Of a stretch of DNA of 64,000 nt, positions 40,488 through 50,546 are shown piece after piece. The notes under the pieces were generated by a model. That model was not told the origin of the DNA. It ran no database searches and saw nothing but the letters and a program-made list of their open reading frames with translations. Each line of letters starts with the position of its first letter. Positions within the stretch are counted from its first letter, which is position 1. The DNA is from Myxococcales bacterium (GTDB lineage Bacteria > Myxococcota_A > Polyangia > Polyangiales > Polyangiaceae). Made by a program: the position numbers and the translations under genes. Location of the stretch: the NCBI GenBank assembly GCA_004193285.1, contig SECP01000003.1:186001-250000 (forward strand). The letters are read 5' to 3'.

Positions 40488-41828
40488 ATGTACATTTCGG
40501 GCCCGGTTCGCGGCATCGCGGACCTCCAAGAACGCCGTTCAGGGTTGCCGCGCTCCGCAGCGCGCGAACCCGCCCCGGCGCCCCCGGTTGCGGCGAAAGC
40601 TGCTCCGCCGGTGCGCTTGCGCTTCGTGCTCTTGGTCGGGCTTTTGGTGTGGGGAGCCTTTTCGCTCTACCCGCGCTTGCAGGCCGCGTTTCGCTTGCAC
40701 GACGTCACGGTAGCGACCGCGGACTACGGCCTTTGCATGGCGGGTCCCACCGGGCCCACGTTGATCCGCGATCGCGACGCGGAGTTTCGGAAGCTGGTGC
40801 GTCGCCGCCTGATCGCCTCCGGGCCGACCGACCACCCCTTTCAGCGCTGCGCCAAGCTCGCCCGCACCGTGACCGGAGACATCGAGCGCGAGCGCCTGCA
40901 CTCGTTGCGAGCCGCCGATTTTCGGGAGTACGGCGGACGCGGCCCATCGCTGGCCGAGCTTGGCGTCTCCGCAGGTCCTCTGGCGCAGCTGTTTCACGAT
41001 GCGTGGCCCTTCGCGCGCGGCGGCTACACCCAGCTGATCAAGCCGTCGCTCGGCGCGGCGGAGTCCGCGCACGTCCCGACCCCGGCGCGACCGGCGCTCG
41101 GCCGAGGCTTGCCGGCGCGCGGCGGCGTTTACCGCAACGTTTGGCGCGAGGGCTCGAGCTTCGGGGTTGCGCTCGGCGCGGGCTCGGACACCGCGCTGTT
41201 CGTCACCGCGGATCGCGGCCTGAGCTTTCGTGCGCTCGCCCAGCGCGGCGACGCCATGGAGCAGCACGCGGAGCGGTGCGCGAGCCAAGACGGGCGCAAA
41301 GTCTACCGCTTCACGCCGCGGGAGGACGGCGGCGCGCTGCAAGTGCTGTTCAGCCTCGAGGGCGCGCAGGCGACCCTGAGCGAGCTCGCAACGACCAGCG
41401 AGCGCGTGCTCGGCACCGGCTGCGACGAACGCAGCTTGGTAGCGCTGACGAGCGATCGCCAGGGGCTGCACCTTCGGCTGTGCCCGTTCGGAGGTCGCTG
41501 TGGCGAGCTGCCCTTGCCGAAAGGCTTGGAGCTAGCGGCGCCGGCGGGAGTGGACGTGGCGAAGGTGAAGGGCACGTTGGTGGTGAGCGCGGTGACGGAC
41601 GGCGTGGTCCGCGTGATCTCGAGCCGTGACGAGGGCCGGACGTTCACGCCCGCCGTCGTGGCCTTCGACGCCGCCGAGTACCCGGACCTCGCCGCGCAGC
41701 GAAGGCCGCCGTTTCGGCTGCTGGCGCTCGGCGAACGACTGCTCGTCTACACCGGCGGAGCCAAGAGCGCCGAAGCGTACCCGGTGCTCGCGTCCGACGA
41801 TCAGGGCGTGAGCTTCCGGACTCCCTGA
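40488..41828 (+). CDS. Membrane-anchored BNR/propeller-like protein, unknown function
   Basis: A 446-residue protein with a 45-residue cytosolic N-terminus, one transmembrane helix (about 46-62, LRFVLLVGLLVWGAFSLYP) and a large outer domain. The second half has BNR-type repeats (S/T-x-D-x-G-x-[ST]-F: TADRGLSFRAL, SSRDEGRTFTPAV, ASDDQGVSFRT), which suggests a beta-propeller. No catalytic residues of sialidases are evident. A strong hairpin covers its ribosome-binding site. Its 3' end overlaps the opposing TPR gene by 28 bp. Confidence 0.65.
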   Translation: MYISGPVRGIADLQERRSGLPRSAAREPAPAPPVAAKAAPPVRLRFVLLVGLLVWGAFSLYPRLQAAFRLHDVTVATADYGLCMAGPTGPTLIRDRDAEFRKLVRRRLIASGPTDHPFQRCAKLARTVTGDIERERLHSLRAADFREYGGRGPSLAELGVSAGPLAQLFHDAWPFARGGYTQLIKPSLGAAESAHVPTPARPALGRGLPARGGVYRNVWREGSSFGVALGAGSDTALFVTADRGLSFRALAQRGDAMEQHAERCASQDGRKVYRFTPREDGGALQVLFSLEGAQATLSELATTSERVLGTGCDERSLVALTSDRQGLHLRLCPFGGRCGELPLPKGLELAAPAGVDVAKVKGTLVVSAVTDGVVRVISSRDEGRTFTPAVVAFDAAEYPDLAAQRRPPFRLLALGERLLVYTGGAKSAEAYPVLASDDQGVSFRTP

Positions 41829-42517
41829 GGAGCGCGCCGGGCGGGGCGCGCGGCGCGCGAGAGTGAGCGCCGGGCCCAGTCGGGCGAGGACTTTCCTGCC
41901 AGCACCGCGTCGGTGTCGCTCGCTAGCCAAGACAGCGCGGCGACGGTGACCTCCGCTTCGCGCAGGTGCGCTTCGTCACCCCTGAGGGTAGCGTCTGCCA
42001 GCAGCGCGCGCCAAACCGAGAGCGCCGCGGACCAGAGCCGCCCCTCGACGTACCAGCCGCCCAGCACGCGGAGCCGCTCCGGCCGCGGGGACTGCGCCAC
42101 GGACTCGGCCAAGTCCGCCATCGCCTCCGCCCGGCGCTGGGTGACGCTGCGCAGGAGCGCGCGGGCGTAGTAGGCGTCCGCGCTGCTGTCCGGTGAAGAG
42201 ACGGCGTGCGAGTAGAGCAGCTCCGCCTCCTCGCGATCGCCCATGCGCTCGCGCAGCGCGCCAAGACGGAGCGCGGCGGCCCCGAGCGTGACGTCCGTGC
42301 GGACCGCTTCGTCGTAGCTCGTCAGGGCCTGGGCGATGTCGCCTCGCGCCTCCTGGGCGATGCCGCGCTCCAGCGCGCGCTGCGCGAGGTTTCGGACGAA
42401 AGACTCGTCCGCGAGGGCCGGGGACGCGACGAGTGAGAGCGCCACCACGAGCGCGGCGGCGGTGGCCGTGGCCGCGCGCCCGCGGGCCGCGTGTCGGACT
42501 TTCCACAGGCGCTGCAC
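41801..42517 (-). CDS. Periplasmic TPR-repeat protein
   Basis: A 238-residue protein with a long basic N-terminus and signal peptide (cleavage after SPALA, about residue 36) followed by helical repeats of TPR type (RALERGIAQEARGDIAQALT, LRLGALRERMGDREEAELLY, then AYYARALLRSVTQRRAEAMA). TPR domains bind proteins, but no partner is evident. It is divergent from the alpha-2-macroglobulin gene across 67 bp. Confidence 0.7.
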   Translation of the reverse strand: MQRLWKVRHAARGRAATATAAALVVALSLVASPALADESFVRNLAQRALERGIAQEARGDIAQALTSYDEAVRTDVTLGAAALRLGALRERMGDREEAELLYSHAVSSPDSSADAYYARALLRSVTQRRAEAMADLAESVAQSPRPERLRVLGGWYVEGRLWSAALSVWRALLADATLRGDEAHLREAEVTVAALSWLASDTDAVLAGKSSPDWARRSLSRAARPARRAPQGVRKLTP

Positions 42518-42584
42518 GAAGAGCGATGATAGCAGGGCTTCTGGGCCCTTGCCGCGGCGGCACGGCCATTGCTGACTGCCCGCC

Positions 42585-45500
42585 GTGAGCTCGCTTCATT
42601 GGGTGCGGTCGCGCGGTTTGATGCTGGTCGTCGCGACGCTGGGACTTTCGGCCGCTTGTATGGAGGCGGGGAGGGTTCGCCCGCAAGCCGGCGGCATGCT
42701 CGCGCTGGGCGACGAACGCTCGCGCGCCGAAGCGAAGGCGGGGCCGCTCCAGGTGGCGTTCGCGTCGCCTGAAGGTCCGGTGGGGGCCGTGACCGAGGTG
42801 AGCGTGGTGTTCGATCGCCCGGTGCAGGCCTTGGGAGTCGCAGGCGCGGGCCCGGCGCCCTTTCGCGTCACGCCGGAGGTGCCGGGCACCTTTCGCTGGG
42901 TCGGCTCGCGCGCGGCGGTGTTCACGCCTGCCCGGCGGCTGCCCTTCGCGACCCGCTTCGTCGTGGAGGTGCCGGCAGGGCTCGCGGCACTGGACGGCAC
43001 TCGCCTGGCGGCGCCTCACCGCTTCGAGCTGGAGACGCGCCGGCCCTCGGTGGTGCAGAGCTACCCCTACGACGGCGAGCGCCGAGTCGGCCTCGCGCAG
43101 AAGGTGCGGCTCGAGCTGGACCAAGTGGTGCTACCGGAGGCCCTCTCGTCGGCTGCTTCGCTCCGGGTGGGCGGCAAGCGGCTGGGCTTCGACGTGACCA
43201 AGGACGACAAGGAGCCGCGCGTGCTGTGGCTGAAGCCCAAGCAACCCCTTCCGCCGCACAGCGCCATCTCCCTCGTCTTGAACGAGGCTTTGCGAGGCAC
43301 GGAGGGGCCGCTGCCGTCCGGTCAAGAGCGCACGATCACGTTTCATACTTACGACCCGCTCGCGCTGGAGAGCATCAGCTGCGCGAAGGACGAAAATTCG
43401 GGGCGCTGCGAGGCGGATTCGTCGGTGTCACTCGTCTTCAACAACGGAGTCAAACCGCGCGACTTGTCGGGCAAGCTGCGCGTTACCCCGGACGCGGGCG
43501 CGCGGGTGGCCCGGAGCGAGGCGGAGGGGAGCTCGCCGACGACCTACGTCTCCCTGAGCGGGCGCTTCGAGCCCGGCCAGAGCTATCGAGTGCAGGTAGA
43601 GCCGGGGGTGACGGACGAGTTCGGGCAGCGCACGACGCGGGCTTTGACCGCGAGCTTCGCCTTCCGCGATCACCGGCCACGCGTCGACATCGGCGCGGTG
43701 GGGCGAAACTTCCTCGGCAAGCCGCTGTCGGTGCCGGTCGCGTCGCGCAACGTGCCGGCGTTCGATTTGCTCACCGCGGCGCTCTCTCCGCAAGATTTGC
43801 TGGCCTACCGCGAGGGCTCGCAGAAGAGCGAGCTCGGCTGGCTCGCCGCGCTCAAGGGAGTGAGCGTGCAGCGGGTGCGCTCGAGCGGCGCGAAAAATCA
43901 GATCGAGCGCCTCGCGGTGGAGGCCGCGCGCGTGCTGGGCAAGAGCGGGCACGGCGCGCTCGCGATTGGTGCGCGCTACACGGCCGAGGAGGGCGACTAC
44001 GGCGTGCCCCCGCAAGTGAAGGTGCTGAACGTCTCGGACCTGGGGTTGAGCGCGAAGCTTTCGCGCTTTGGGTCGCTCGTGTGGGTGACCGATCGCACGA
44101 CGAACGCGCCGGTGGCGTCCGCGCAGGTGGAGCTGGTGATGCCCGGCCGCCCGAGCAAGAGCTACACGACCGACTCGGACGGAGTGGCGCAAATTCCTGC
44201 TTCGGATTTTGCGCCCGACCTGACTCGTGAGAGCGCGGAGACGAAAGCTATCTTGATCGCGCGGCGCGGCGCGGACAGCGCCTTTGCGCCGGTGGACGAG
44301 CGCCTGGACGGCTGGCGGCTGGACGTGCCCACCGATTTTTCGGGTCGGCTCCGTCACTACGGCGTGCTCTTCACGGATCGCGGCATTTACCGGCCCGGCG
44401 ACGCGGTCATGATCAAGGGCATCGTGCGGCGCGAAACCGAGCGCGGCAACGCGCTGCCCGGCGAGAAAGCGGTGACGCTGAGCCTGCGCTCACCCAGCGG
44501 CGAGGAGCTGTCGCGTCAGGACGTCATGCTGACCAGCTTCGGCACGCTCTCCGGCAAGCTGCAGGTACCGGGCGGCTCGGAGCTCGGGACGTACTACGCG
44601 ACCCTGTCCGGGCTCGGCAGCGAGCGTTTCCTGGAGCAGACGTTCGAGGTGAGCGAGTACCGGCCGGTACAGCTCCAGGTGTCGGCCGGCGCCGAGCGAC
44701 CGACTTACGTGCGCGGCGATGAAGCGGCGCTCGAAGTGAGAGCCGACTACCTGTTCGGCGCCGCCGCCGCTGGGCTCTCGACGAACCTGAGCGTTTCGCG
44801 CGAGCCGACGTGGTTTCAGGTGCCGGGCGCGGACGACTACAGCACCACCGCTCGCGTCTTCTACGACGAGCTCAGCGAGACCTCGCCGCCCGGCGAGCTG
44901 CGGCGCGAGACTCGCAATCTCGACGCGCAGGGGCGCGTCGCTTGGACCGAGAAGCTCGACTTGCCGGCTCAGCGCGGCACCGAGTTGCTGCGTATCGACG
45001 CGGAGGTGACCGACATTTCACGCCAGAGCGTCGGCCGCTCCGGGAGCGCGCTGGTGCACCCCGCGTCCTTCTACGTGGGCTTGAAGCTGGAGGGCTCCGG
45101 CTTCGTGGAGGCGAAGACGCCGGTGGCGCCGCGCGTGGTCGCGCTCGCGCCGGACGGCCGCCGGCTCGCGGGCAAGCGGGTCAGCGTGCAGCTGCTCGAG
45201 CGCCGCTACACCTACGCCCGGGAGGGCTCCGGCGACGACTACCGCGGGGTGAGCAAGGTGGTCGATCGCGAGCTCGCGCGCTGCGAGCTGACGACGGGCG
45301 CGGCTGACGTGTCGTGCCCGCTCACGGTGCCGGCGGCGGGCTACTACCTCCTCGTAGCGCGCTCCAAAGACGAGCGCGGTAACGCCGCGGAGGCTGCCGC
45401 CTCCGTTTACGCGGCCGGCGAGGGGGAACCGACCTGGCAGGATAGCGACCGGCGCAGCTTGAGCTTGGTGCTCGATCGCAAGAGCTACACGGTGGGCCAG

Positions 45501-48185
45501 CGCGCGCGCGTGATGATCAAGTCTCCCTACAAGGAGGCGGAAGCTCTCATCACGGTGGAGCGCTCGGGAGTTTACCGCTCGTTTCGGCGCGTGCTGCGCG
45601 GCACCGCCCCCAGCTTCGACATCCCGGTCACGGCCGACCTGCTCCCGAACGCGTTCGTCGGCGTGCACCTGCTGCCGCGCCGAACCGGCAAAGCGGCGCC
45701 GCTCGAGCCGGGCAGCTACCGCATCGGGTACGCAAACCTGCTGGTCGACGGCGAAGCGCGACGGCTGGCAGTGCGCGTCGCCCCCAACCGGGCCGATTAT
45801 CGGCCCGGCGACACGGTGGACGTGAAGCTGGCGGTCAAGGACGCGAAAGGCGCGGCCGCGGCAAATACCGAGGTCACGCTGTACGCGGCCGACGAGGGGG
45901 TGCTCTCGCTCATCGATTACCGCACGCCGGACCCGCTGCAGGTCTTCTCGGGCGCGCGGCCGCTGCAAGTGGCGACCCTGGAGAGCCGCGACGCGGAGGG
46001 AAAGATCCTCCTCGAAGCGCTGGGCGGGCGAGACAAGGGGCGCGACGGCGGCGGCGGTGGTGAGGACGGCGCCCGGCGTGATTTTCGGCAAACTGCGTAC
46101 TTCAACCCCCGCATCATCACGGACGCTCGGGGCGAGGCTCACGTGAGCTTCCGGTTGCCCGAGTCGCTCTCCACTTACCGATTGATGGCGGTGGCGGTCG
46201 GGTCCGACGATCGCTACGGCTTCACCCAGGAACGCGTCACGACCAGCAAGCCGCTGATGGCGCGGCCGGCGCTGCCTCGGTTCGTGCGCGCGGGCGACTC
46301 CTTCGAGGCCTCCGTGCTCGTCACGAAGAAACGGCTCGGCGCCGGCAAGGTGCGGGTGGTGGCGAAGCTCAGCGGCGTGGTCGCCAAGGGCTCGCTCGAG
46401 CGCGAGGTGGAAGTGCCGGAGAACGGCTCGGTGGAGGTGCGCTTTCCCGCCGAGGCTCCGCACCCGGGGCAAGCTCAGGCGCGCTTCGAAGTGACGGCCG
46501 GCGGCGAGCACGACGCGGTGACTCAGACGCTGCCCATCCTGCTACCCATGACGCCCGAGGCGACGGCGGTGTACGGGGAAACGAGCGACGCTCGCAGCGA
46601 AAAGCTCGGCGATCTCTCTTCGGTGCGGGGCGACGCGGGTGGGCTCTCCGTCTCCCTTTCTTCCACCGCGCTGGTCGGCCTGGACCAAACCGCGCTGGAC
46701 TTGATCGAGTACCCGTATGCGTGCACCGAGCAGCTCTCGAGCCGCTTGCTCCCGCTCGTGGCGCTCGGTGACTTGGCCCAGGCGCTCGGGTTCCCGCTGC
46801 CGGCGGACGCCAAGCGTCGTGCCGAGGCGGCGGTGGGTGAGATCCTCGCCCGCCAGCAGGGAGACGGTGGCTTCGCGATGTGGCCGGAGTCCGGCCAGTC
46901 GTCGGTCTGGATTTCGCCGTACACGACCTTGGCCCTTTCGCGCGCAGCAAAGGCGGGGGTTGCGGTCTCCAAGCCGGCGCTGGAGCGCGCGCGACAGTAC
47001 CTGCGCGGGGCGGTGCAAGAGGGGCTCGCGCGGCCCTGGCACCTGCCGGTCGCCGCCCTCGCGCTGGACGTTCAGGCAGAGCTGGGCGCCCCCGACGCGG
47101 GCGCCATCAACCAAGTGTTCGCGCGCCGCAAGGAGCTTCCGCTGTTCGGTCGCGCGCTGCTCTTGCACGCAGCCGTGCGCGCCAAGCTGGGCTCGGACGT
47201 CGTCTCCGAGCTCACGCGCGACCTGGAGAGCCAGCTGCACGTCAACGGGGACCGAGCCCTCGTCCAAGACGATGGCGACGATCACTATTCGGCTTGGCTT
47301 GACTCCGGCGCGCGCACGCAAGCGATGGTGCTGCGCGCCTTGGCTGCTCGGGGCAAGCATCCCCTGCTCAGCGAGCTGGCGCGCGGGCTGATGGGGTCGC
47401 GCAAGAACGGCAAGTTCAGAACGACGCAGGAGGGCGCGTGGGCGCTGCTCGCGCTCGACGACTACCGGCGCGTGGCCGAGCCGGAGCCGCCACGCTTCAG
47501 CGCTGCGATTTCACTCGGCGGCGAGCGGCTCGGCGGCGCCGCCTTCCAGGCCTCGCCGCCCCTCACGCAGCGAATCGAGGTTCCGCTCGCCAAGCTGCTC
47601 GGTCGACCGAGCGAGGCGCTCGTCTTCGAGAAGACCGGCTCGGGCAAGCTGTTTTACGAGGCTCGCCTGCGGTACGTGCGCCGCGAGCTGCCCCGGCAGC
47701 CGCTGGACTCGGGCTTTTACGTAGAGAAGAGTCTGCACGCAGTGAGCGCAGAGGCGCTGGGCAAGGGCGGCATCGGCGCCCCCGCCGGCGTCGCGTCCCA
47801 GCTCGCAGCAGGCGCGCTGGTGCTGGTGGATCTGACCTTGGTGACGCCAGCCGCGCGGCAGTACGTCGTCATCGACGACGCGCTGCCGGCCGGGCTCGAA
47901 GCCATCGACCCCAAGCTCATGACCACCGCGGGCTGGCTGCGCGACGCGGGTGACGGCGGCGGAGGGGAGGCCGCTGAGGTCCGGGCGCCGTACGAGCGCA
48001 GTGAGGTGCGCGACGACCGCGTGCTGTTCTTCGCCGATAGCTTACCGGCGGGGCTCTGGCACTACCGCTACTTGGCGCGGGCCACGACCCTCGGGCGCTT
48101 CGTGCTACCCCCGACGCGCGTCGAGGAGATGTACGAGCCGGAGGTGTTTGGCCGCACCGGCGCGGCGGAGGTCACGGTCCGTTGA
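42585..48185 (+). CDS. Bacterial alpha-2-macroglobulin lipoprotein with intact thioester
   Basis: A 1866-residue protease trap. It has a lipobox L-S-A-A-C (Cys25), so it is probably anchored in a membrane facing the periplasm. A series of MG-type beta domains follows (for example GVLFTDRGIYRPGDAVMIKG, the canonical A2M TDRxxYRPG motif), then the variable bait region, the A2M core (RQTAYFNPRIITDARGEAHV) and the thioester domain with CTEQ at C1380-Q1383 in YPYACTEQLSS. The intact Cys-x-Glu-Gln means it could bind attacking proteases covalently. GTG 42585 is the likely start. The stop overlaps the pbpC start, the well-known A2M-PBP1C pair thought to protect and repair peptidoglycan. Confidence 0.93.
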   Translation: MSSLHWVRSRGLMLVVATLGLSAACMEAGRVRPQAGGMLALGDERSRAEAKAGPLQVAFASPEGPVGAVTEVSVVFDRPVQALGVAGAGPAPFRVTPEVPGTFRWVGSRAAVFTPARRLPFATRFVVEVPAGLAALDGTRLAAPHRFELETRRPSVVQSYPYDGERRVGLAQKVRLELDQVVLPEALSSAASLRVGGKRLGFDVTKDDKEPRVLWLKPKQPLPPHSAISLVLNEALRGTEGPLPSGQERTITFHTYDPLALESISCAKDENSGRCEADSSVSLVFNNGVKPRDLSGKLRVTPDAGARVARSEAEGSSPTTYVSLSGRFEPGQSYRVQVEPGVTDEFGQRTTRALTASFAFRDHRPRVDIGAVGRNFLGKPLSVPVASRNVPAFDLLTAALSPQDLLAYREGSQKSELGWLAALKGVSVQRVRSSGAKNQIERLAVEAARVLGKSGHGALAIGARYTAEEGDYGVPPQVKVLNVSDLGLSAKLSRFGSLVWVTDRTTNAPVASAQVELVMPGRPSKSYTTDSDGVAQIPASDFAPDLTRESAETKAILIARRGADSAFAPVDERLDGWRLDVPTDFSGRLRHYGVLFTDRGIYRPGDAVMIKGIVRRETERGNALPGEKAVTLSLRSPSGEELSRQDVMLTSFGTLSGKLQVPGGSELGTYYATLSGLGSERFLEQTFEVSEYRPVQLQVSAGAERPTYVRGDEAALEVRADYLFGAAAAGLSTNLSVSREPTWFQVPGADDYSTTARVFYDELSETSPPGELRRETRNLDAQGRVAWTEKLDLPAQRGTELLRIDAEVTDISRQSVGRSGSALVHPASFYVGLKLEGSGFVEAKTPVAPRVVALAPDGRRLAGKRVSVQLLERRYTYAREGSGDDYRGVSKVVDRELARCELTTGAADVSCPLTVPAAGYYLLVARSKDERGNAAEAAASVYAAGEGEPTWQDSDRRSLSLVLDRKSYTVGQRARVMIKSPYKEAEALITVERSGVYRSFRRVLRGTAPSFDIPVTADLLPNAFVGVHLLPRRTGKAAPLEPGSYRIGYANLLVDGEARRLAVRVAPNRADYRPGDTVDVKLAVKDAKGAAAANTEVTLYAADEGVLSLIDYRTPDPLQVFSGARPLQVATLESRDAEGKILLEALGGRDKGRDGGGGGEDGARRDFRQTAYFNPRIITDARGEAHVSFRLPESLSTYRLMAVAVGSDDRYGFTQERVTTSKPLMARPALPRFVRAGDSFEASVLVTKKRLGAGKVRVVAKLSGVVAKGSLEREVEVPENGSVEVRFPAEAPHPGQAQARFEVTAGGEHDAVTQTLPILLPMTPEATAVYGETSDARSEKLGDLSSVRGDAGGLSVSLSSTALVGLDQTALDLIEYPYACTEQLSSRLLPLVALGDLAQALGFPLPADAKRRAEAAVGEILARQQGDGGFAMWPESGQSSVWISPYTTLALSRAAKAGVAVSKPALERARQYLRGAVQEGLARPWHLPVAALALDVQAELGAPDAGAINQVFARRKELPLFGRALLLHAAVRAKLGSDVVSELTRDLESQLHVNGDRALVQDDGDDHYSAWLDSGARTQAMVLRALAARGKHPLLSELARGLMGSRKNGKFRTTQEGAWALLALDDYRRVAEPEPPRFSAAISLGGERLGGAAFQASPPLTQRIEVPLAKLLGRPSEALVFEKTGSGKLFYEARLRYVRRELPRQPLDSGFYVEKSLHAVSAEALGKGGIGAPAGVASQLAAGALVLVDLTLVTPAARQYVVIDDALPAGLEAIDPKLMTTAGWLRDAGDGGGGEAAEVRAPYERSEVRDDRVLFFADSLPAGLWHYRYLARATTLGRFVLPPTRVEEMYEPEVFGRTGAAEVTVR

Positions 48186-50542
48186 AACGCGCCGCGCACC
48201 TCGCGCTCGCCGCGCTCACCTTGCTGCTGCTGCCGTGGGCGGCGCTCGTGGTCGCGGCTTGCTCCTTGCCGCTACCTGACGCGCTCTCGGCGGAGCGGGC
48301 GCGAACCCAAGTGCTGGTGCTGGACCGAGACGGGCGCCTGCTCCGTGAAGTAGCGGTCGGGAGCGGCGCCGCTGAAAGCCCCGTCTCCCTCGACGAAGTC
48401 TCGCCGTGGGTGGTGCCGGCGCTGCTCGCCGCGGAGGATGGTCGCTTCTTCCAGCACCCCGGCGTCGACCCGCTCTCGCTCACGCGCGCGCTCGCGCAGA
48501 TGGCCGTCGAACGGCGCGTCGTGAGCGGCGCGAGCACCCTGACGCAGCAACTGGCGCGCACGCTGGTGCCGCGGCCGCGCAGCGTTCTCGGCAAGCTGCG
48601 CGAGATGGCGCTCGCGCTACGCATCGAGGCGTCTCTTCCCAAGCGCCGCATCTTGGAGGAGTACCTGAGCCGCGTGGAGTTCGGGCCCGGGCTCGTGGGC
48701 ATCCAGGCGGCCAGCCGCAGCTATTTCGGTAAGCCTGCCGCCGAGCTGGACTTATCCGAGGCGGCGGCCCTGGTCTCGATGCCGCGCGGACCGAGCCTGT
48801 ACGATCCGCGGCGCCGGCCTCAGCTGCTCGAGCGGCGCCGGCTCCGCGTGCTGTCTCGGCTGGAGGCCCTGAGCCTCGCTTCATCGGCGGAGATCGCGCG
48901 GGCGGAGCTCACGCCGATGCGCTTCGCTCGCTCCACGCACGTCAGCGGCGCCGAGCACTTGAGCTTCGCTCTAGCCGCGCGCCATGCGGGCAGCGGCCGG
49001 GAGCGGACCCGGGCCCTTCGAACGACGCTCGACGCCGCGCTCCAGAAAGAAGCCGAGCGGATCGCCGAGGCGACGCTCCCATCCCTCGAGAGGCACGGCG
49101 GAGACGCGATCTCACTGGTCGCGCTCGACAACGAGAGCGGTGAGGTGCTGGCTTACGTCGGCTCGCCCTCTTACTTCGACGTGGAGCGCCGGGGCGCTAA
49201 CGACGGCGTGGTCGCGCGGCGTCAGCCCGGCTCTGCGCTCAAGCCGTTCGTCTACGCGACTGCGATGGCCGAGCTCGGCTACGGTGCCGCGACGCTGCTG
49301 CCCGATCTGCCGCAGGACTTCGCCATGCCCGGCGGCAGCTTCGCGCCGCGCAACTACGATCAGCGCTTCCGCGGGCCGGTGCTGCTGCGTCAGGCGCTCG
49401 GCAGCTCCCTCAATCTACCGGCAGTGGAGGTGGCGTCGCGCGTCGGCCCTCAGCGACTGCTGGAGATGCTCCGGCGTTTCGGCTTCGAGTCCCTGGAGCG
49501 AGAAGCGGAGCACTACGGCGTCGGCCTCGCGCTGGGCGACGGTGAGGTGACGTTGCTGGAGCTGACGAGCGCGTATGCGGCGCTGGCACGCGGCGGCGAG
49601 CTGCTCGCTCCTCGGCTCGTGCTGTCCCGAGAGGGAGCGACCGGCGCGGTGTCTCGCTTTCCCGAATCCTCGCCTCGCCGCGTGCTGCGGCCGGAGCTCG
49701 CCGCGCTCCTCGGCGACATCCTCTCGGACGACGCCGCGCGCGCCGCCGGCTTTGGCCGCGACTCCGTGCTCAACCTGCCGTTTCCGGTCGCGGCCAAGAC
49801 CGGTACCTCCAAGGGGTACCGCGACAACTGGGCGGTTGGTTACACCCGTGAGGTGACGGTCGGGGTGTGGGTCGGAAACTTCGACGGCTCGCCGCTCCGC
49901 GACGCCAGCGGCATCACCGCGGCGGGACCGGCCTTTCACGACTTGATGCTCGGGGCGATGCGCGGCCGCACGCCAGAGCCGCTGTTCGACGCCAGCTTGC
50001 TCTCGGAGGCAGAGGTCTGCAGCGTGAGCGGGAGCCTGCCCGGCCCTGCGTGCGAGCACCGCCGCCGAGAGCGCTTCGCGCGCGGGCACGAGCCGACGAC
50101 GACCTGCGAGCTGCACGTCCGCGTCCATGTCGACCAGGAAGGGCGGGAGCAGGACGCGCGCTGCGGCGGCGCCGAGCAGGTGCGGGAGCGCTACCCAGTC
50201 GAGTACCGCGCCTGGGCGGAGCGCGCGGGACGACCGGTCGTGGGCCGCTCGCGCTCCCCGAGCTGCCCGCCGGCTTCGGAGACCGCGGAGTCGCGCGTCA
50301 CCTTCCCCCGAGACGGGCAGCGCTTCGCGCTCGATGCAGACGGCCCCGCGCGCCAGGAGATCGTCCTCAGCGCCGCCTCCAGCGCCGCCCGGCTGCGGTT
50401 CGTCATCGACGGCAAGCCAACCGCGGAGCTGACGCCCCCGTTTCGCCTGCCGTGGCCGCTCGCGCCCGGGTCGCACCGGGTGGCGGTCGAGGCGCTCGGG
50501 GCGCGGAGCGAGAGCGTCGCCTTCGAGGTGGCGGGGCCGTGA
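48182..50542 (+). CDS. pbpC: Penicillin-binding protein 1C
   Basis: A 786-residue bifunctional-type class A PBP. It has a signal anchor (about 5-27) and a GT51 glycosyltransferase domain with AAEDGRFFQHPGVD (catalytic Glu) and GASTLTQQLARTL. The transpeptidase domain has S351-A-L-K354 in RQPGSALKPF, SSLN in GSSLNLPAV and K539-T-G in AAKTGTSKGYRDNW. The C-terminal region (about 690-786) is a BiPBP_C-like beta domain. The start is TTG 48182, overlapping the alpha-2-macroglobulin stop. The two are almost certainly cotranscribed. Confidence 0.94.
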   Translation: MKRAAHLALAALTLLLLPWAALVVAACSLPLPDALSAERARTQVLVLDRDGRLLREVAVGSGAAESPVSLDEVSPWVVPALLAAEDGRFFQHPGVDPLSLTRALAQMAVERRVVSGASTLTQQLARTLVPRPRSVLGKLREMALALRIEASLPKRRILEEYLSRVEFGPGLVGIQAASRSYFGKPAAELDLSEAAALVSMPRGPSLYDPRRRPQLLERRRLRVLSRLEALSLASSAEIARAELTPMRFARSTHVSGAEHLSFALAARHAGSGRERTRALRTTLDAALQKEAERIAEATLPSLERHGGDAISLVALDNESGEVLAYVGSPSYFDVERRGANDGVVARRQPGSALKPFVYATAMAELGYGAATLLPDLPQDFAMPGGSFAPRNYDQRFRGPVLLRQALGSSLNLPAVEVASRVGPQRLLEMLRRFGFESLEREAEHYGVGLALGDGEVTLLELTSAYAALARGGELLAPRLVLSREGATGAVSRFPESSPRRVLRPELAALLGDILSDDAARAAGFGRDSVLNLPFPVAAKTGTSKGYRDNWAVGYTREVTVGVWVGNFDGSPLRDASGITAAGPAFHDLMLGAMRGRTPEPLFDASLLSEAEVCSVSGSLPGPACEHRRRERFARGHEPTTTCELHVRVHVDQEGREQDARCGGAEQVRERYPVEYRAWAERAGRPVVGRSRSPSCPPASETAESRVTFPRDGQRFALDADGPARQEIVLSAASSAARLRFVIDGKPTAELTPPFRLPWPLAPGSHRVAVEALGARSESVAFEVAGP

Positions 50543-50546
50543 GCCT

